NCBI GenBank assembly: GCA_044226395.1
Contig: JBGAHD010000004.1
Coordinates: forward strand, 124,001-188,000
Direction: 5' to 3'
Source of the DNA: JBGAHD01 sp044226395
Lineage (GTDB): Bacteria; Pseudomonadota; Gammaproteobacteria; Xanthomonadales; Ahniellaceae
DNA: 64,000 nucleotides
How positions within the stretch are numbered: the first letter of the stretch is position 1; each line of letters starts with the position of its first letter. A program made the translations under genes and the position numbers. Positions 62,079 to 64,000 of this stretch are shown here, one piece after another. The notes under the pieces were generated by a model that had not been told where the DNA came from, did not search any database, and saw only the letters and a program-made list of their open reading frames with translations.

Positions 62079-62632
62079 GCCGCGCTCCGCGCCAGCCATT
62101 TGCGCGCCATGCGCCGCATCGACTCGTCGTACTCGGGATCGTCGCGCATCGGCGCGATCGGACGCCAAGCCAGAGCGAGCGATTCTTCCGAAATCGCGAA
62201 ATCCTCCGAACCCACGCAACGCACGACGAAGCGCGCGTCGTAGTGCCAATGCCCGGGCTCGGCGCCGCGCGCGGGGATCCAATGGCGATCGAGATCGAAG
62301 ATCGCGCCTTCGAGGCGCAACGCGGGCAGGCCGGATTCTTCCTCCGCCTCGCGCAGGGCGACGGCGGCGAGGTCGGGATCGCCATCGGCATGCCCGCCCA
62401 ATTGCAACCAACGCCCTAGTTTGCGGTGATGGGTCAGCAGCACGCGCTGGCCATCGGCGCTGATCAGCCAGGCGGCGCCGGTCAAGTGCCCTTCGGCTGT
62501 TGTGCGCTCGCAGCATGCGGGTTCGCGCGCGACGAATTCCATAAAGGTCGCAACGACTTCCGCCTCCGCGGGATGCGCTTTCGCGTACGCTGCCAGAAGC
62601 TCGAGCACGTGGGACTGGCCAGCGGTGGGCAT
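62075..62632 (-). CDS. NUDIX hydrolase
   Basis: 185 residues. The Nudix box is GGHADGDPDLAAVALREAEEESGL. Its REAEEESGL part is complete, while the first conserved glutamate of the general pattern is replaced by proline, a common variant in the GGHxDGD subgroup. The fold continues with FDLDRHWIPARGAEPGHWHYDARFVV. It should hydrolyse a nucleoside-diphosphate-linked compound; the substrate is not known. It is upstream of and coupled to the acetyltransferase gene. Confidence 0.92.
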   Translation of the reverse strand: MPTAGQSHVLELLAAYAKAHPAEAEVVATFMEFVAREPACCERTTAEGHLTGAAWLISADGQRVLLTHHRKLGRWLQLGGHADGDPDLAAVALREAEEESGLPALRLEGAIFDLDRHWIPARGAEPGHWHYDARFVVRCVGSEDFAISEESLALAWRPIAPMRDDPEYDESMRRMARKWLARSAA

Positions 62633-62802
62633 CGCGGTCTCCTGTGAGCAAGGGCCTGGGCGTGCTTGCCGGCCTCGGTGGGGTCGCGTATGGTACGCCG
62701 CGCTTCGCGAATTGCGTCGACGCGGTCGTGACCGGGACTTCCAAGCAGTCTACGGCGCCCGCGCGGCGGCTAGGCAATGGTCATAACCCCCGGGAGAAGG
62801 TG

Positions 62803-64000
62803 ATGATTTTCTGGCGAGTCAAGCCACTCGATCAAATTCTGCAGACCGCGGAAAAGAAGTCCTTGAAACGCCAGTTGGGCGCGCTGCAGCTGACCTTGCT
62901 GGGCATCGGCGCGGTGATCGGCACCGGCATCTTCGTGTTGACCTCGGTGGCGGCGAACAAGGCCGGCCCGGGCATGATGTATTCCTTCATCATCGCGGCG
63001 GCCGTGTGCTTGCTGACCGCACTGATCTACGCCGAGATCGCGGCCATGGTGCCGGTCTCGGGCAGTGCCTACACGTATTCGTACGCGGTGCTCGGTGAGT
63101 TCATCGCGTGGATGGTGGGCTGGGCCCTGATCCTGGAGTACGCGGTCGCCGCCGGCGCCGTGGCCGTGGGTTGGTCCGGTTACATCAACGGCATGCTGGC
63201 CGCGCATGGCATGGGCTTGCCGCAATGGTTGGTCTCGGGTCCGCTGGACAAGATCGCGGGGCCCGATGGTCCGGTGAGCGCCGGTGGCGCGTTCAATCTG
63301 CTGGCCTTCATCATCTCGCTGGTGATCACGGGCCTGCTGGTGATCGGCACGACCAAGAGCGCCATCGTCAATTCCTTCCTGGTGGCGATCAAGATCGCCG
63401 CGCTGACCGCCTTCGTGATCTTCGCGTTGCCGGAAGCCAAGACCGCCAACTTCGAGCCGATGCTGCCGCAAGGCTGGGGCAATCCGCTGTCGGCCGGTGG
63501 CCTTGGCGTGCTGGGCGCCGCGGCGTCGATCTTCTTCGCGTACGTCGGTTTCGACGCGGTATCGACCGCGGCCGAGGAAACCAAGAACCCCAATCGCAAT
63601 ATCCCCATCGGCCTGATCGGCTCGTTGGCCGTGTGCACGATCTTCTATTTGCTCGTGGCCTATGCCGCGGTCGGCGCGGTCGGCGCGCAACCCGGTGGCG
63701 CGCTGTCGCAATCGAAGGAGCCGCTGGCCTTCGTGCTGCGCGAACTGGGTCATGGCAAGCTGGGCGACATGGTCGCCACGGCCGCGATCATCGCCCTGCC
63801 CTCGGTGATTCTGATGATGCTCTACGGTCAGACGCGCATCCTGTTCGTGATGTCGCGCGATGGCCTGATGCCGGAAGTGTTCTCGCGCGTGCACCCGAAG
63901 TTCCACACCCCGCACGTGGTGACCTTGATCACCGGTGGCGTGGTGTCGCTGTTCGCGGCGATGTTCCCGGTGTCGATCCTGGCCGATGTGTCGAACTCCG
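62803..64000 (+). CDS. APC-superfamily amino-acid permease (cut by window edge)
   Basis: An open frame of 399 codons from the ATG at 62803 to the window end, with GGGAGAAGG upstream (an adjacent in-frame GTG is at 62800). The N-terminus has LKRQLGALQLTLLGIGAVIGTGIFVLTSVAA, the standard substrate-binding first helix of the APC superfamily. Then come SGSAYTYSYAVLGEFIAWMVGWALILEYAV and FFAYVGFDAVSTAAEETKNPNRNIPIG, typical of cationic-amino-acid-type transporters. About nine membrane helices are visible so far. The C-terminal helices are outside the window. Confidence 0.93.
   Translation, partial: MIFWRVKPLDQILQTAEKKSLKRQLGALQLTLLGIGAVIGTGIFVLTSVAANKAGPGMMYSFIIAAAVCLLTALIYAEIAAMVPVSGSAYTYSYAVLGEFIAWMVGWALILEYAVAAGAVAVGWSGYINGMLAAHGMGLPQWLVSGPLDKIAGPDGPVSAGGAFNLLAFIISLVITGLLVIGTTKSAIVNSFLVAIKIAALTAFVIFALPEAKTANFEPMLPQGWGNPLSAGGLGVLGAAASIFFAYVGFDAVSTAAEETKNPNRNIPIGLIGSLAVCTIFYLLVAYAAVGAVGAQPGGALSQSKEPLAFVLRELGHGKLGDMVATAAIIALPSVILMMLYGQTRILFVMSRDGLMPEVFSRVHPKFHTPHVVTLITGGVVSLFAAMFPVSILADVSNS

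Noticed and set aside
1..64000. tRNA, rRNA, CRISPR arrays, insertion sequences, prophage genes or att sites
   Set aside because: None could be recognised by eye on either strand; the repetitive look of 26-42 kb comes from coding paralogues, not from CRISPR or transposons.

Overview
The window is high-GC (roughly two-thirds G+C by eye), densely coded DNA. It looks like a gammaproteobacterium of the Xanthomonadales/Lysobacterales group. The reasons are the many secreted proteins ending in a short ...FADGFE-like tail, the TonB-dependent receptor, the CBM9/AraC-type and 7TM histidine-kinase regulators, and ordinary housekeeping genes (xseA, yigZ, an MsbA-like ABC exporter). The genus cannot be fixed from the sequence alone. 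I saw no tRNA, rRNA, CRISPR array, insertion sequence or phage gene.

Layout. 0-6.8 kb: a cut-off two-receiver response regulator, xseA, a DUF3291 protein, an FHA protein, and an acetolactate synthase/aldehyde dehydrogenase pair. 6.8-14.9 kb: two overlapping paralogous membrane-anchored proteins, then a 7TM-type histidine kinase and a NarL-type response regulator separated by a very large secreted FG-GAP propeller protein. 14.9-25.9 kb: a polysaccharide lyase/beta-helix operon, a membrane-spanning CBM9-AraC regulator, a divergent TonB receptor and a giant tricorn-like S41 peptidase. 26.0-42.3 kb: ten tandem secreted beta-helix proteins with a choice-of-anchor-Q-like C-terminal domain, all on the + strand and interrupted only by one VOC-family gene. 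42.4-64 kb: a membrane-tethered LuxR protein, DUF4199, a VWA lipoprotein, a lower-GC patch with small secreted proteins, a GAF-GAF-GGDEF-EAL protein, an ECF-type sigma/anti-sigma pair, yigZ, an ABC exporter, a serine beta-lactamase-fold hydrolase, another beta-helix protein, an NYN/OST-HTH protein, a nitrilase, membrane proteins, GNAT, NUDIX and an amino-acid permease cut by the window end.

The most unusual part is the ten-gene array. Six members carry the same bipartite upstream element, GGGGACTT-N7-GTTTCYCG-ATTGA, always 48-50 nt before the ATG. It is followed by a hairpin whose stem sequence differs from gene to gene but whose pairing is kept. A seventh member has a decayed copy at the same position. 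The three members without it (F, G, H) sit directly behind a member that has it (E), which suggests transcription units A, B, C, D, E-F-G-H, I and J. The proteins fall into subfamilies A/B, C/D/E, F/G/H and I/J in map order, so the array probably grew by stepwise tandem duplication. Nearly all of them, and three other secreted proteins of different fold in the window, end in the same ...F-x-x-[GAD]-F-E tail. I infer a shared export or surface-anchoring signal, but nothing in the window shows the machinery. One array gene has lost the tail through an in-frame stop, with the former tail still readable behind it.
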